Source of the DNA: CAZXCQ01 sp964639275
GTDB taxonomy: Bacteria > Desulfobacterota > DSM-4660 > Desulfatiglandales > Desulfatiglandaceae
Assembly: GCA_964639275.1 (NCBI GenBank)
Contig: CAZXCQ010000159.1
Span: 1 to 14,788, forward strand
Reading direction: 5' to 3'
DNA length: 14,788 nt
In this document: one piece after another, positions 7,098 through 13,057 of the stretch
Layout of the letters: each line of letters opens with the position of its first letter
How positions within the stretch are numbered: position 1 is the stretch's first letter
Program-made: the position numbers and the translations under genes
The notes under the pieces: model-generated
What the model saw: the letters and a program-made list of their open reading frames with translations, nothing else
Told to the model about the DNA's origin: nothing
The model's database searches: none

Positions 7098-8374
7098 CAC
7101 AACTGAGTCTGGCAAGAGACGGTGTTATCACCGAGGAGATGAAGGCCATTGCATCCGAGGAAGGATTTCCTTTTGAGGAAATCAGAGAACTTGTGGCAAC
7201 AGGGCGGGTTGTGATCCCCAAAAATATCAATCACGATTTTTCTGCGAAAGGCATAGGCAAGGGACTCAAGACCAAGGTGAACGCTAATATCGGGACGTCT
7301 CCGAGTCATTTTAGCCTTGAGGAGGAGCTCGAAAAACTCGATACGGCCGTAAAGGCAGGTGCCGACGCGATTATGGACCTCTCTACCGGGGGCGATATGG
7401 ATCTGATCCTCAAAACAATTCTGAAACATTCCCCGGTCATGGTGGGTACGGTCCCCATTTATAAATCTGTCAGCAAGTTGTTCTCCGAGGGAAGGTCCTG
7501 TCCCGAGCTGAAGACTGATGAGATCTTTCAAGGAATCGAAGACCAGGCAAAGGCCGGGGTGGATTTCGTTACCGTTCACTGCGGCATCACCCGTCATACG
7601 GTGGGAATCTTGGAACAGAGCGGTCGTCTCATGGGGATCGTCTCGCGGGGGGGCAGCCTGATGGCCGAATGGATAAAGAAAAACGGGAAGGAAAATCCCC
7701 TCTACGAATACTATGATCGGCTGCTCGGAATAGCGTTTGAGTATGATGTCACCCTCTCCCTGGGGGATGGCCTCCGACCGGGCACCATATGTGATGCTCA
7801 AGACCGGGCCCAGATCTCCGAGTTGATCACCCTGGGCGAATTGGCCAAAAGGGCACGGAAGGCAGGTGTTCAGGTGATGATTGAAGGCCCTGGGCATGTG
7901 CCCTTGAGCCGCATTGCAGCCGATATGAGACTCCAAAAACGAATCTGTGAGGACGCACCCTATTATGTACTTGGCCCTCTCCCCACGGATATTGCCCCGG
8001 GATATGATCACGTTGCAGGCGCTATTGGCGGTGCCATTGCCGCTTCTTCCGGGGCTGATTTCCTCTGCTATGTAACGCCTGCCGAGCACTTAAGGCTCCC
8101 GGATGTCTCCGATGTGAGAGAAGGCGTCATCGCATCAAAGATTGCAGCCCATATCGGGGATATCGAAAAGGGGGTCAGCGGGGCATGGGAGCGGAACATG
8201 AAGATGTCAGAGGCACGAAGCCGCTTTGACTGGGAAACCATGTTCGAAATGGCCATCGACCCGGCAAAGGCCCGCCACTATCGCACCCACAGCGAAGACA
8301 AGGATCGTGATGTCTGTACCATGTGCGGCGATCTGTGTGCCCTCAAGACCTTCGAGCGAATTGGGCAGAAATAA
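7094..8374 (+). CDS. thiC: Phosphomethylpyrimidine synthase ThiC
   Basis: This 426-residue radical-SAM enzyme converts aminoimidazole ribotide to 4-amino-5-hydroxymethyl-2-methylpyrimidine phosphate, the pyrimidine half of thiamine. Typical ThiC blocks are present along the whole length: NINHDFSAKGIGKGLKTKVN near residue 40, GADAIMDLSTGGD, the VDFVTVHCGIT block, LSLGDGLRPG, MIEGPGHVP and the YHV-like GYDHVAGAIGGA. The C-terminal cluster motif is CTMCGDLC with cysteines 408, 411 and 415, binding the [4Fe-4S] of the non-canonical radical-SAM site. The length fits the shorter anaerobe-type ThiC. An AGGAG at 7081-7085 precedes the ATG, which also overlaps the end of the thi4 remnant, showing the original translational coupling. 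It is controlled by the upstream TPP riboswitch. The gene is intact, in contrast to thi4. Confidence 0.97.
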   Translation: MTQLSLARDGVITEEMKAIASEEGFPFEEIRELVATGRVVIPKNINHDFSAKGIGKGLKTKVNANIGTSPSHFSLEEELEKLDTAVKAGADAIMDLSTGGDMDLILKTILKHSPVMVGTVPIYKSVSKLFSEGRSCPELKTDEIFQGIEDQAKAGVDFVTVHCGITRHTVGILEQSGRLMGIVSRGGSLMAEWIKKNGKENPLYEYYDRLLGIAFEYDVTLSLGDGLRPGTICDAQDRAQISELITLGELAKRARKAGVQVMIEGPGHVPLSRIAADMRLQKRICEDAPYYVLGPLPTDIAPGYDHVAGAIGGAIAASSGADFLCYVTPAEHLRLPDVSDVREGVIASKIAAHIGDIEKGVSGAWERNMKMSEARSRFDWETMFEMAIDPAKARHYRTHSEDKDRDVCTMCGDLCALKTFERIGQK

Positions 8375-8388
8375 AGACCGGTATAACC

Positions 8389-8637
8389 ATGGAGACCTGG
8401 AGACTCTTGGACACACCGCCCCTGACGGCGGCTCAGAATATGGCGCTTGATGAGACGCTCCTGGATTTGAAGGACCGGGCCAAGACTCCGGATACCATTC
8501 GTTTTCTTCAATTTTCACCGCCATGTGCCCTGGTGGGATATCATCAGTCTGTTGGGGAAGAAATTCGTCGCGAATTCTGCCGCGCCCAGGGCATTGAGAT
8601 AAACCGAAGGAATACCGGCTGCAGCGGATATGACTGA
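8389..8637 (+). pseudogene. lplA: Lipoate-protein ligase A, N-terminal fragment
   Basis: The first 75 or so residues are a good LplA/biotin-lipoate ligase N-terminus: WRLLDTPPLTAAQNMALDET, an IRFLQFSPPCALVGYHQS stretch (lipoyl-AMP pocket side) and CRAQGIEINRRNTG. In the family this is followed by the GGGA loop and about 200 further residues. Here similarity stops at about 8620 after INRRNTG and the frame ends in TGA at 8635-8637, so only 82 residues remain and catalysis is impossible. It follows thiC by 14 bases and has no good ribosome binding site. The break looks like a deletion or rearrangement junction, since the sequence beyond it is unrelated. The enzyme would normally attach lipoate to proteins such as GcvH. 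Confidence 0.75.
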
Positions 8638-8797
8638 GAAGTGGCATGTAATCGACCGTATGGGAATTCAAGACCCGGATCAGATATTCGAAATTACCCG
8701 TTTCGACCTAACTCAGAAGACATCCGCCGTATCCGTAGGCAACTTTTCATGCTTTTCCACCCCCTGCCTGGATGGAAATTTGCGACCAGATTTCTAA
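8630..8797 (+). CDS. Short ORF just after the lplA break, possibly a gene fragment
   Basis: This 55-residue frame starts at ATG 8630 and contains a protein-like stretch, EKWHVIDRMGIQDPDQIFEI followed by TRFDLTQKTSAVSVGNFS. It has no ribosome binding site of its own and begins right at the lplA breakpoint, so it may be the tail of another gene joined there by rearrangement. I do not recognise the family. It overlaps a minus-strand candidate at its 3' end, and at most one of the two is likely to be real over that overlap. Confidence 0.25.
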   Translation: MTEKWHVIDRMGIQDPDQIFEITRFDLTQKTSAVSVGNFSCFSTPCLDGNLRPDF

Positions 8798-9003
8798 CAC
8801 TTCCGCAACCTGACCTTTCCCTCGTTCAATTTCCTGTATCCTTTTCCACATGGTCTCATTTGATAAACAATTTGGACATTTGTACGGTCTCCCACAAGAC
8901 GCCACCGCAATCTAATGTGGAGACCTTGGTCTGTATGAACTTGTTGATATGTGAGGAAGGCGACATTCATCTGTCTTTGGTAAAAGCCCTGGGTGAAAGC
9001 CAT
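8747..9003 (-). pseudogene. Possible frameshifted small zinc-ribbon-like gene
   Basis: Two minus-strand frames read sensibly in succession. From ATG 9003 the frame gives MAFTQGFYQRQMNVAFLTYQ and continues to about LHIRLR near 8910. A different frame, from about 8905, then gives CGRPYKCPNCLSNETMWKRI and continues through IQEIERGKGQVAEVLEIWSQ to TGA at 8747-8749. The second part has a C-x5-C-x2-C arrangement and a charged amphipathic helix, as in small zinc-ribbon proteins. One indel would join them into roughly 85 residues. It lies among other damaged genes and I do not recognise the family. A chance ORF is the alternative; support is limited to sequence character. Confidence 0.3.
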
Positions 9004-9021
9004 AGTATATGACGTGGGAGT

Positions 9022-9222
9022 TCACTCCAAGGATCGCAGCGCTTTGTCTAGATGATCGTTGCTTTGCGCCATCAATGCCATCATCTCCCGGATGTACCGT
9101 GCACTCTCATTTTTAGCAGCGGTTTCAAGTTCACGGGCAAAAGCCTCGTATTCATGCAAATGGTCCTCATTGTGTTTGATCCAGTGCGCGATCCTGATTT
9201 TTGCCTTTTCAGTCACATCCAT
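9022..9222 (-). CDS. Small His-rich helical protein near the CooT cluster
   Basis: The start at 9222 is set by AAGGAG on the minus strand, seven bases upstream; the longer frame to 9315 lacks such support. The 66-residue product is predicted to be an all-alpha two-helix hairpin. The first helix has HWIKHNEDHLHEYE with His13, His17, His21 and His23 on neighbouring turns, plus acidic residues, a plausible metal-binding face. I recall similar small helical proteins with an HWIxHNxEH signature being common in anaerobes, often near nickel- or cobalt-related genes, but no activity is known to me. It is the last gene of the minus-strand group, about 120 bp after the methyltransferase. Nickel or cobalt chaperoning is inference from the neighbourhood. 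Confidence 0.75.
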   Translation of the reverse strand: MDVTEKAKIRIAHWIKHNEDHLHEYEAFARELETAAKNESARYIREMMALMAQSNDHLDKALRSLE

Positions 9223-9343
9223 GACAACTCCTTTCATTGGAGGCTGTGATGCCGACAGCTGGTATTGACACACAGCCGGTACCGAAATCACCGTTCGATA
9301 TGTTGCCCAGGCCAATAATCGAGTCCTTTTTTATGTCATCTTC

Positions 9344-9943
9344 TCATATATTCCTCACGCTTTTGGCCACGTAACGTCCCGGCATGTTCACTATTTCCGG
9401 CGGCGAAAGCCTTGCTTCCATGAAGAATGTTCTCATCTTATGATCATCGGGCAGCACATCCCGGGCAACCGACGGATGGGCGGTGTGGTGCCTGACCAGC
9501 TCTTCACGGCTCATCAGATGGGCGATGATGAGGGTCCCCCCAGGCCTCAAGACACGCCCCATCTCCTGCACGGCTCGTGCCGGATCCTTGAAGTGCGGGA
9601 AGGCCGCAAAGCAGACAACCCGGTCGAATACGTTTTTGTTGAAGGGAATGTGGTCGACATTCGCCTGGACGATGATATCATTGGAGGCGCGCGGTTTCCG
9701 ATAGGCCTGGCGGATCATCTCGAACGAGAGGTCAAAGGCGCACACCTGCCCGGAGACGCCCACCAAGGCCCGCAGGTATGGAATCAGGACCCCTGGACCC
9801 GTGCCGACATCAAGGACTCGATCTCCCGGGCCCACTCCGAATTCCTTAATCAAATCGCGCAGTTGCGCCCGCACCGGCGCCGGGTAGCAGGTCTCTTCCC
9901 AATTCTCAGCCCGGCTGTCAAAAAAGGTTGACCGAGATTCCAT
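9344..9943 (-). CDS. Class I SAM-dependent methyltransferase
   Basis: This 199-residue protein is a complete small Rossmann-fold methyltransferase of the UbiE/Methyltransf_11 type. Motif I is VLDVGTGPG at residues 43-51, the acidic residue ending strand two is Asp71 in AFDLSFEM, and a VDHIPF motif lies near residue 97. Motif II-like DRVVCFAAFPHF begins at 107 and VLRPGGTLIIAH at 131-142. The substrate is not shown by the sequence. The ATG at 9943 follows AGGAA about eight bases upstream and starts 13 bases after the stop of the receptor remnant, so it belongs to the minus-strand operon. Methyltransferases of this kind often sit beside TonB receptor and metal-uptake genes in anaerobes, possibly modifying a metallophore or corrinoid; this link is inferred. 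Confidence 0.88.
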   Translation of the reverse strand: MESRSTFFDSRAENWEETCYPAPVRAQLRDLIKEFGVGPGDRVLDVGTGPGVLIPYLRALVGVSGQVCAFDLSFEMIRQAYRKPRASNDIIVQANVDHIPFNKNVFDRVVCFAAFPHFKDPARAVQEMGRVLRPGGTLIIAHLMSREELVRHHTAHPSVARDVLPDDHKMRTFFMEARLSPPEIVNMPGRYVAKSVRNI

Positions 9944-9956
9944 CGGCTTATTCCTG

Positions 9957-10655
9957 TCAAAAGGTAAAGTTGATGCCCATCATGCCGGTTGCTCCGGGCA
10001 CGGGATAACCCGGGGGAGATAGTGGCCCTAGAACTTCAGGGTCAAACCGGCCCGTATCTCTATCCCCGGGCCTTCGTAAGCCGTACCGCCCCACCACCTC
10101 AGCCCGAAAGATATCGGGGTGATAAAAGACCATCCCCAGGTTGGCCTTGTTTCGGGGCGAGTCCTCCAGATATTTGCCTTCCAGCTCCGGTTGCTCACTG
10201 AATTTATTGATCTTGGAAACATTGAAGGTGTAACTGATACAGGTCCCGTCCTGTATCGGGGTCGATGCCGATCTTGACGGGGTAAAAGAAGTCGTTGCCC
10301 TGGGTGAAGTAGCCGGAGACACCGCAGGAAAGGGTTTGCTAGGAAAAGCGAATACAACTCCTGCTTTCCCTCATTATGGACCACGGTGTCGCTTGGTTTG
10401 TCATTGCGGATGACGTCGTTATCATTACCGTCAACGCTACCATATCTGAAGTCAAAGCCAGTCGTTAAAAGATTCCACGACAAGATCGGGAAGGTGGTTT
10501 GCAGGCTTCCCCCCGAATCTACCCGATCCACATTCACTTTATACCAGGTGTATCTGCCCTTGCTCAAGCTTTCCCGGTTCCAGAAATAGTCCTCCTTTCC
10601 CCCTCTTATCGTCAAAGAAGAGATAACCGAGGCTGATCTTTGACTCGTTGGATTT
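9957..10655 (-). pseudogene. TonB-dependent outer-membrane receptor, decayed C-terminal barrel
   Basis: Beta-barrel segments of a TonB-dependent receptor can be read only by changing frame several times. They are SKISLGYLFFDD (about 10610-10650), DYFWNRESLSKGRYTWYKVN and SGGSLQTTFPILSWNLLTTG with FDFRYGS (about 10440-10590), a GYFTQGNDFFYPVKIGID stretch (about 10260-10330), and PRNKANLGMVFYHPDIFRAE (about 10110-10170). Two candidate ends with terminal Phe follow, AGLTLKF at 10028 and MMGINFTF at 9957. The alternating hydrophobic pattern and extracellular-loop aromatics fit 22-strand receptors for metal chelates, corrinoids or siderophores. The plug and most of the barrel are absent, because the upstream sequence switches to an FmdE-like gene near 10650. 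One frame change lies at a G5/A3 run (about 10600-10610), so some lesions could be sequencing indels; the missing N-terminal 400 or more residues cannot be. Confidence 0.75.
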
Positions 10656-10988
10656 CCACAAGCGTATTCCGTCCGCTGCTTGCTCCGGTGACGCGTGCCA
10701 GGCCATCAAGGGCACCCTGGGTTGAAGAACCGTTAACCTCGGCATACCCTGCATTGGTCATGGCAATCAGGTTTCCCTTTTCGGGCACCGCACCGGCCTT
10801 TTTCATCAAGTCCAGAGACGCCCCTGCCGCCCGTCTTCCCACTGTTTCCCATTTTTCGTACTCTCTGAAACAGGTGTTCTGCAAAAAACGGTCTCTGATC
10901 CAAAGAAAAGCGCACAGGCGGTCAAAATCATCAGGATACCGGCAATCACCCAATACCCGGTTTCCTGTTTCCATGGTGTGATTGTCAT
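10650..10988 (-). pseudogene. FmdE-like exported protein, frameshifted and truncated
   Basis: The ATG at 10988 overlaps the cooT stop (TGATG), so it was translationally coupled. The first frame encodes a signal peptide or anchor: a basic start, WVIAGILMILTACALFFG, and a possible cleavage near ETVFC. After a frame change between about 10850 and 10885 the next frame gives WETVGRRAAGASLDLMKKAG, KGNLIAMTNAGYAEVNG, STQGALDGLARVTGAS and SGRNTLVEIQ. The LTNAGYAEVNG, ALDGL and GRNTLVE blocks are what I associate with the FmdE family (formylmethanofuran dehydrogenase subunit E-like proteins, often metal-binding and sometimes periplasmic); this family call is from memory. The sequence then passes near 10650 into a TonB receptor barrel in a third frame, so the C-terminus is lost by an apparent deletion fusion. 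Its place after cooT suggests a periplasmic metal-handling role. Confidence 0.6.
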
Positions 10989-11200
10989 CAACTTGAGCCT
11001 CCTTCATCGCCTTGTGTTTCAAAGAAGATTTTATGATTGACCAGGTTCATTCCCTTGATTCGGCCTTTGACGGTCTTCTGGTCTCCGAAAATGCCCGCTA
11101 GGCGCCAGGTATCGTCGCCGTCTGGCTCAACGATGTCTACGGACTCCATGATCAGCTGTTCTTTGCCATCTTTGATCCAATACGCATTGGCTTCACACAT
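10988..11200 (-). CDS. cooT: CooT-family nickel-binding protein
   Basis: This 70-residue protein matches the CooT family. It begins MCEANAYWIKDGKEQL, has VDIVEPDGDDTWRLAGIFGD in the middle and a KGRIKGMNLVNHKIFFE C-terminal block. In Rhodospirillum rubrum CooT, which helps load nickel into carbon monoxide dehydrogenase, the Cys2 residue binds nickel; that cysteine is present here. CooT proteins are small dimeric beta-rich cytoplasmic proteins. The start ATG overlaps the end of the upstream DUF3842 gene by eight bases and the stop overlaps the next start, so translation of three genes is coupled. The short tail TQGDEGGSS is extra and variable. Presence of a nickel protein here suggests the whole minus-strand group deals with nickel (or cobalt) supply; no CO dehydrogenase gene lies in the window. 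Confidence 0.88.
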   Translation of the reverse strand: MCEANAYWIKDGKEQLIMESVDIVEPDGDDTWRLAGIFGDQKTVKGRIKGMNLVNHKIFFETQGDEGGSS

Positions 11201-12335
11201 GTTTCATCACCTCCTTTATCTTCTGGACTGACTCTTGCAGCAGGTGCGGGAGCGGTTCTCTGGACACACCCACGATATCAATCCTTTCTTGCGAGAGCGG
11301 CAGAAGGACTTTTTTGGCGGGGCTTGATGTGACGGCCTCGGCCATTTTAAGCGTGACTTCACCCATCATGGCGTTGGCCCAGGTGACGGCAATGGGGCCA
11401 ACGATGCAGTCAGCCTTCCCAACCGTATGGCAAATGGCGTTTTCTCCGGAAGCTCCTTTGTTGGCGCCGGCCTTGAGCATTTGGGCCGTGGCGATGGCGT
11501 TGGTTCCCAGGGCGATCAATTCCACCGACTCTCCAAAGGCCTCCTTCAGGTACTTGATCAGGGTCGGCTGACCGCTTTGGTATTCTGTGACCCCGGCGGG
11601 TCTGCCATCTCCGTTGGCATCCCATTCCTGTTTCTGCAATTCTCCATCACGATAGAAACGGACTATTTCCATAATACCGTCAATGTCCATGTCGTGAAGG
11701 CTCTTGAGTGGCTGTCCGTTTTGGTCGTATGAGATTATCTCCTCGATCAGGCCGTCTCCATCCCGGTCGGCCTTCTGTTCCCGCAGCTTGTCTTTTTTAT
11801 AGGTTTGCCAGATATTCGCGCGGCCGTTACCGGTTGTATCGTACGTGATCAATTCAAGCTTTCCCTCTCCATTGTGGTAGATCGTATCTATTCTACCCTC
11901 GCCTGTTGTGTCCTGCTGCCATCTGATGGGGCGCTCATGGTCGTCAAAGCAGATCACGCTCAAAACCCGCCCATCACCATCCAGCTTCTCATGGCGTGTC
12001 CGGTTCCCGCTTTCCAGTGTATCTCGCTCATCAACGCGGCCATCACCATCTACGTCCCTCTCCAGGCAGAATAGCATTCCTTTCTTATAGTACTGGAACA
12101 TGTCCATGCGCCCATCGTGGTTGCGGTCAATCTCCAGGCGGAGGAGCTTCCCGTCTAGGTCCAGATGAGCGATTCTGTCCGGTATCCCATCGCCGTCGGT
12201 ATCCTCTTCGATCATGCGGCGCTCGTCCGCATAAGCGCTGGTTGACCGAAAAAACCATCCTGTAACCTGAGACAGGAGGCTCAGGGTCAAGAACGCACAA
12301 ACGAGCAAGCGCGGGATGCGTGGAGAGCTATGCAT
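11193..12335 (-). CDS. Secreted DxDGDG-repeat protein fused to a DUF3842 domain (chimera)
   Basis: The chosen start at 12335 gives a signal peptide (basic PRIPR, hydrophobic LLVCAFLTLSLLSQV, cleavage near SAYA-DE at residue 36) and has AGGAAGG about 11 bases upstream. Residues 45-246 carry about nine calcium-loop-like repeats such as DTDGDGIPD, DRNHDGRMD, DVDGDGRVD, DRDGDGLIE and DANGDGRP, spaced 20-35 residues apart as in extracellular EF-hand or toxin-like repeats. From about residue 258 the protein becomes a clear DUF3842 domain: LIALGTNAIATAQMLKAGAN, KGASGENAI, ADCIVGPIAV and SPAKKVLLPL. DUF3842 proteins are normally stand-alone cytoplasmic proteins starting with a glycine-rich nucleotide-loop-like GQGGG segment, which is missing here. 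The reading frame is continuous, yet the combination puts a cytoplasmic domain behind a signal peptide, so an in-frame deletion joining two genes near 11570 is the simplest explanation. The 3' end overlaps cooT. Confidence 0.75.
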   Translation of the reverse strand: MHSSPRIPRLLVCAFLTLSLLSQVTGWFFRSTSAYADERRMIEEDTDGDGIPDRIAHLDLDGKLLRLEIDRNHDGRMDMFQYYKKGMLFCLERDVDGDGRVDERDTLESGNRTRHEKLDGDGRVLSVICFDDHERPIRWQQDTTGEGRIDTIYHNGEGKLELITYDTTGNGRANIWQTYKKDKLREQKADRDGDGLIEEIISYDQNGQPLKSLHDMDIDGIMEIVRFYRDGELQKQEWDANGDGRPAGVTEYQSGQPTLIKYLKEAFGESVELIALGTNAIATAQMLKAGANKGASGENAICHTVGKADCIVGPIAVTWANAMMGEVTLKMAEAVTSSPAKKVLLPLSQERIDIVGVSREPLPHLLQESVQKIKEVMKHV

Positions 12336-12361
12336 AGAGAGGGGGCCTTCCTGAAAGCTCC

Positions 12362-12419
12362 AAAATAAAAAAGCCACGAAAGCGGGGTCCTTATCCTCAG
12401 CCCCGGCCTTCGTGGCCTT
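12362..12419 (-). terminator. Intrinsic terminator in the leader of the minus-strand nickel-type cluster
   Basis: On the minus strand GCCACGAA plus CGGGG pair with CCCCG plus TTCGTGGC around a purine-rich loop, followed directly by TTTTTTATTTT (12362-12372 on the plus strand as its complement). It lies about 27 bases upstream of the start codon at 12335, too close for an independent promoter after it. It therefore probably works as an attenuator controlling the downstream genes. The plus-strand side has no T-run, so the direction is clear. Confidence 0.8.
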
Positions 12420-12456
12420 ATCATTATGCCTTGTGGTTTTCTTTGATTCAACAGGA

Positions 12457-12475
12457 TGACACCTTCGCGGTGTCA
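12457..12475 (-). promoter_or_regulatory. Leader hairpin upstream of the attenuator
   Basis: On the minus strand TGACACC and GGTGTCA form a perfect 7-bp stem with a GCGAA loop. It lies between the possible promoter near 12490-12517 and the terminator at 12362-12419, so it may be part of a sensor RNA. I could not match this leader to a known riboswitch class by its conserved blocks. Confidence 0.5.
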
Positions 12476-12488
12476 CTTCTGGATAGAA

Positions 12489-12517
12489 GTTTAATTCATC
12501 ACACCCGAATGTGTCAA
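12489..12517 (-). promoter_or_regulatory. Possible promoter of the minus-strand cluster
   Basis: A perfect minus-strand TTGACA (12517-12512) is followed after 17 bases by TTAAAC (12494-12489). The -35 is perfect but the -10 poor (3 of 6), so confidence is limited. It would give a leader of about 150 bases. Confidence 0.4.
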
Positions 12518-12519
12518 CA

Positions 12520-12768
12520 AAAAATAACCGGCCTCAGCAGGGACAGGCCTTTCTCCGCCGAGATTGGATTTGGGAACCGGACGTGGGTCCGCTATGATGT
12601 TGTGCCTACGGTGTCTCGTCCCCAAGAGGCGCTGAAGGGGTTGAAGGAGGAGGTCGCGGGCAGGTGTCTGTGCTGGAGAAGCCGTGATGGCGAGTCGCCT
12701 TCTTTGTCGCAAGATCGTCCCATATCGGACTTTCCTGAGAATGGCCGCTGGTTAATAGGAATGTCCAG
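12520..12768. other. Intergenic stretch between divergent promoters, no convincing gene
   Basis: ORFs cross this stretch on both strands (longest on the plus strand 12431-12814, on the minus strand 12491-12712 and 12592-12804). None has a ribosome binding site, a recognisable domain or a natural amino-acid composition; they are rich in Arg, Ser and Pro with scattered Cys. It may contain remnants of a deleted gene. Confidence 0.5.
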
Positions 12769-12769
12769 T

Positions 12770-12798
12770 TTGACACATCGGAATTTCTCCCATATTAT
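12770..12798 (+). promoter_or_regulatory. Strong sigma-70-type promoter upstream of the selC leader
   Basis: TTGACA at 12770-12775 is followed after exactly 17 bases by TATTAT at 12793-12798, eleven of twelve positions matching consensus. The predicted transcript start is near 12805. It reads toward the UGA-containing mini-ORF and selC; no other promoter is clear between it and selC. Confidence 0.75.
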
Positions 12799-12839
12799 AC
12801 ACACTACACAGTAAGTCTATCTCCAGAAGGAGTTTATAC

Positions 12840-12921
12840 ATGGACCAGTTTTTCGGCTTTACCTGAGACACGATAGAAGAATCTACCCGTGTTCGGTAGG
12901 CACAGGGTCAGGCCGAAAAAC
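12840..12921 (+). promoter_or_regulatory. Leader mini-ORF with in-frame UGA and SECIS-like stem-loop upstream of selC
   Basis: AGAAGGAG (about 12825-12832) precedes ATG 12840 by seven bases. The frame reads MDQFFGFT, then TGA at 12864-12866, then DTIEESTRVR and TAG at 12897-12899, so Sec insertion would give a 19-residue peptide. After the UGA, CTACC (12883-12887) pairs with GGTAG (12895-12899) around CGTGTTC. An alternative fold is CTA, bulged C, CCG, loop TGTT, CGG, TAG. The loop starts about 22 bases after the UGA, within the spacing of bacterial SECIS elements, and contains GU near its start. A longer stem, GTTTTTCGGC (12848-12857) with GCCGAAAAAC (12912-12921), encloses the whole region and overlaps the ORF, so translation would open it. 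No known selenoprotein is recognised; a regulatory leader is inferred, chance is possible. Confidence 0.4.
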
Positions 12922-12971
12922 CAAGTCCTATCCTTTCATTCTTTCACAGTCATTCTCCGAATCCCCGTTAG

Positions 12972-12989
12972 CCTGGCTCTTATGCCAGG
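12972..12989 (+). other. Small perfect hairpin between leader and selC
   Basis: CCTGGC (12972-12977) and GCCAGG (12984-12989) pair perfectly around TCTTAT. No T-run follows, so it is not an intrinsic terminator. It could be a processing or structural element of the selC precursor transcript. Confidence 0.35.
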
Positions 12990-13057
12990 AAACCGTTGAG
13001 CTGTTCAGCGTTCAGCCTTCACATGAGGTGCATGATTTCCAGGACACAGATGGTTCT

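Noticed and set aside
6863..8089. Long minus-strand ORF of 408 codons opposite thiC
   Set aside because: It is a shadow of thiC and the thi4 remnant, with unnatural composition and no ribosome binding site; thiC on the other strand is unmistakable.
8635..9012. TGA at the end of the lplA fragment read as selenocysteine, since the same frame continues to 9012
   Set aside because: The continuation is not protein-like and has no LplA similarity; LplA is not a known selenoprotein family.
9440..9931. Plus-strand ORF of 163 codons opposite the methyltransferase
   Set aside because: Shadow frame; the minus-strand methyltransferase has all the SAM-binding motifs.
12883..12925. Possible signal recognition particle RNA because of GGTCAGGCC
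   Set aside because: The conserved GGAAG tetraloop and AGCAGCC segment do not follow, and the surrounding pairing differs.
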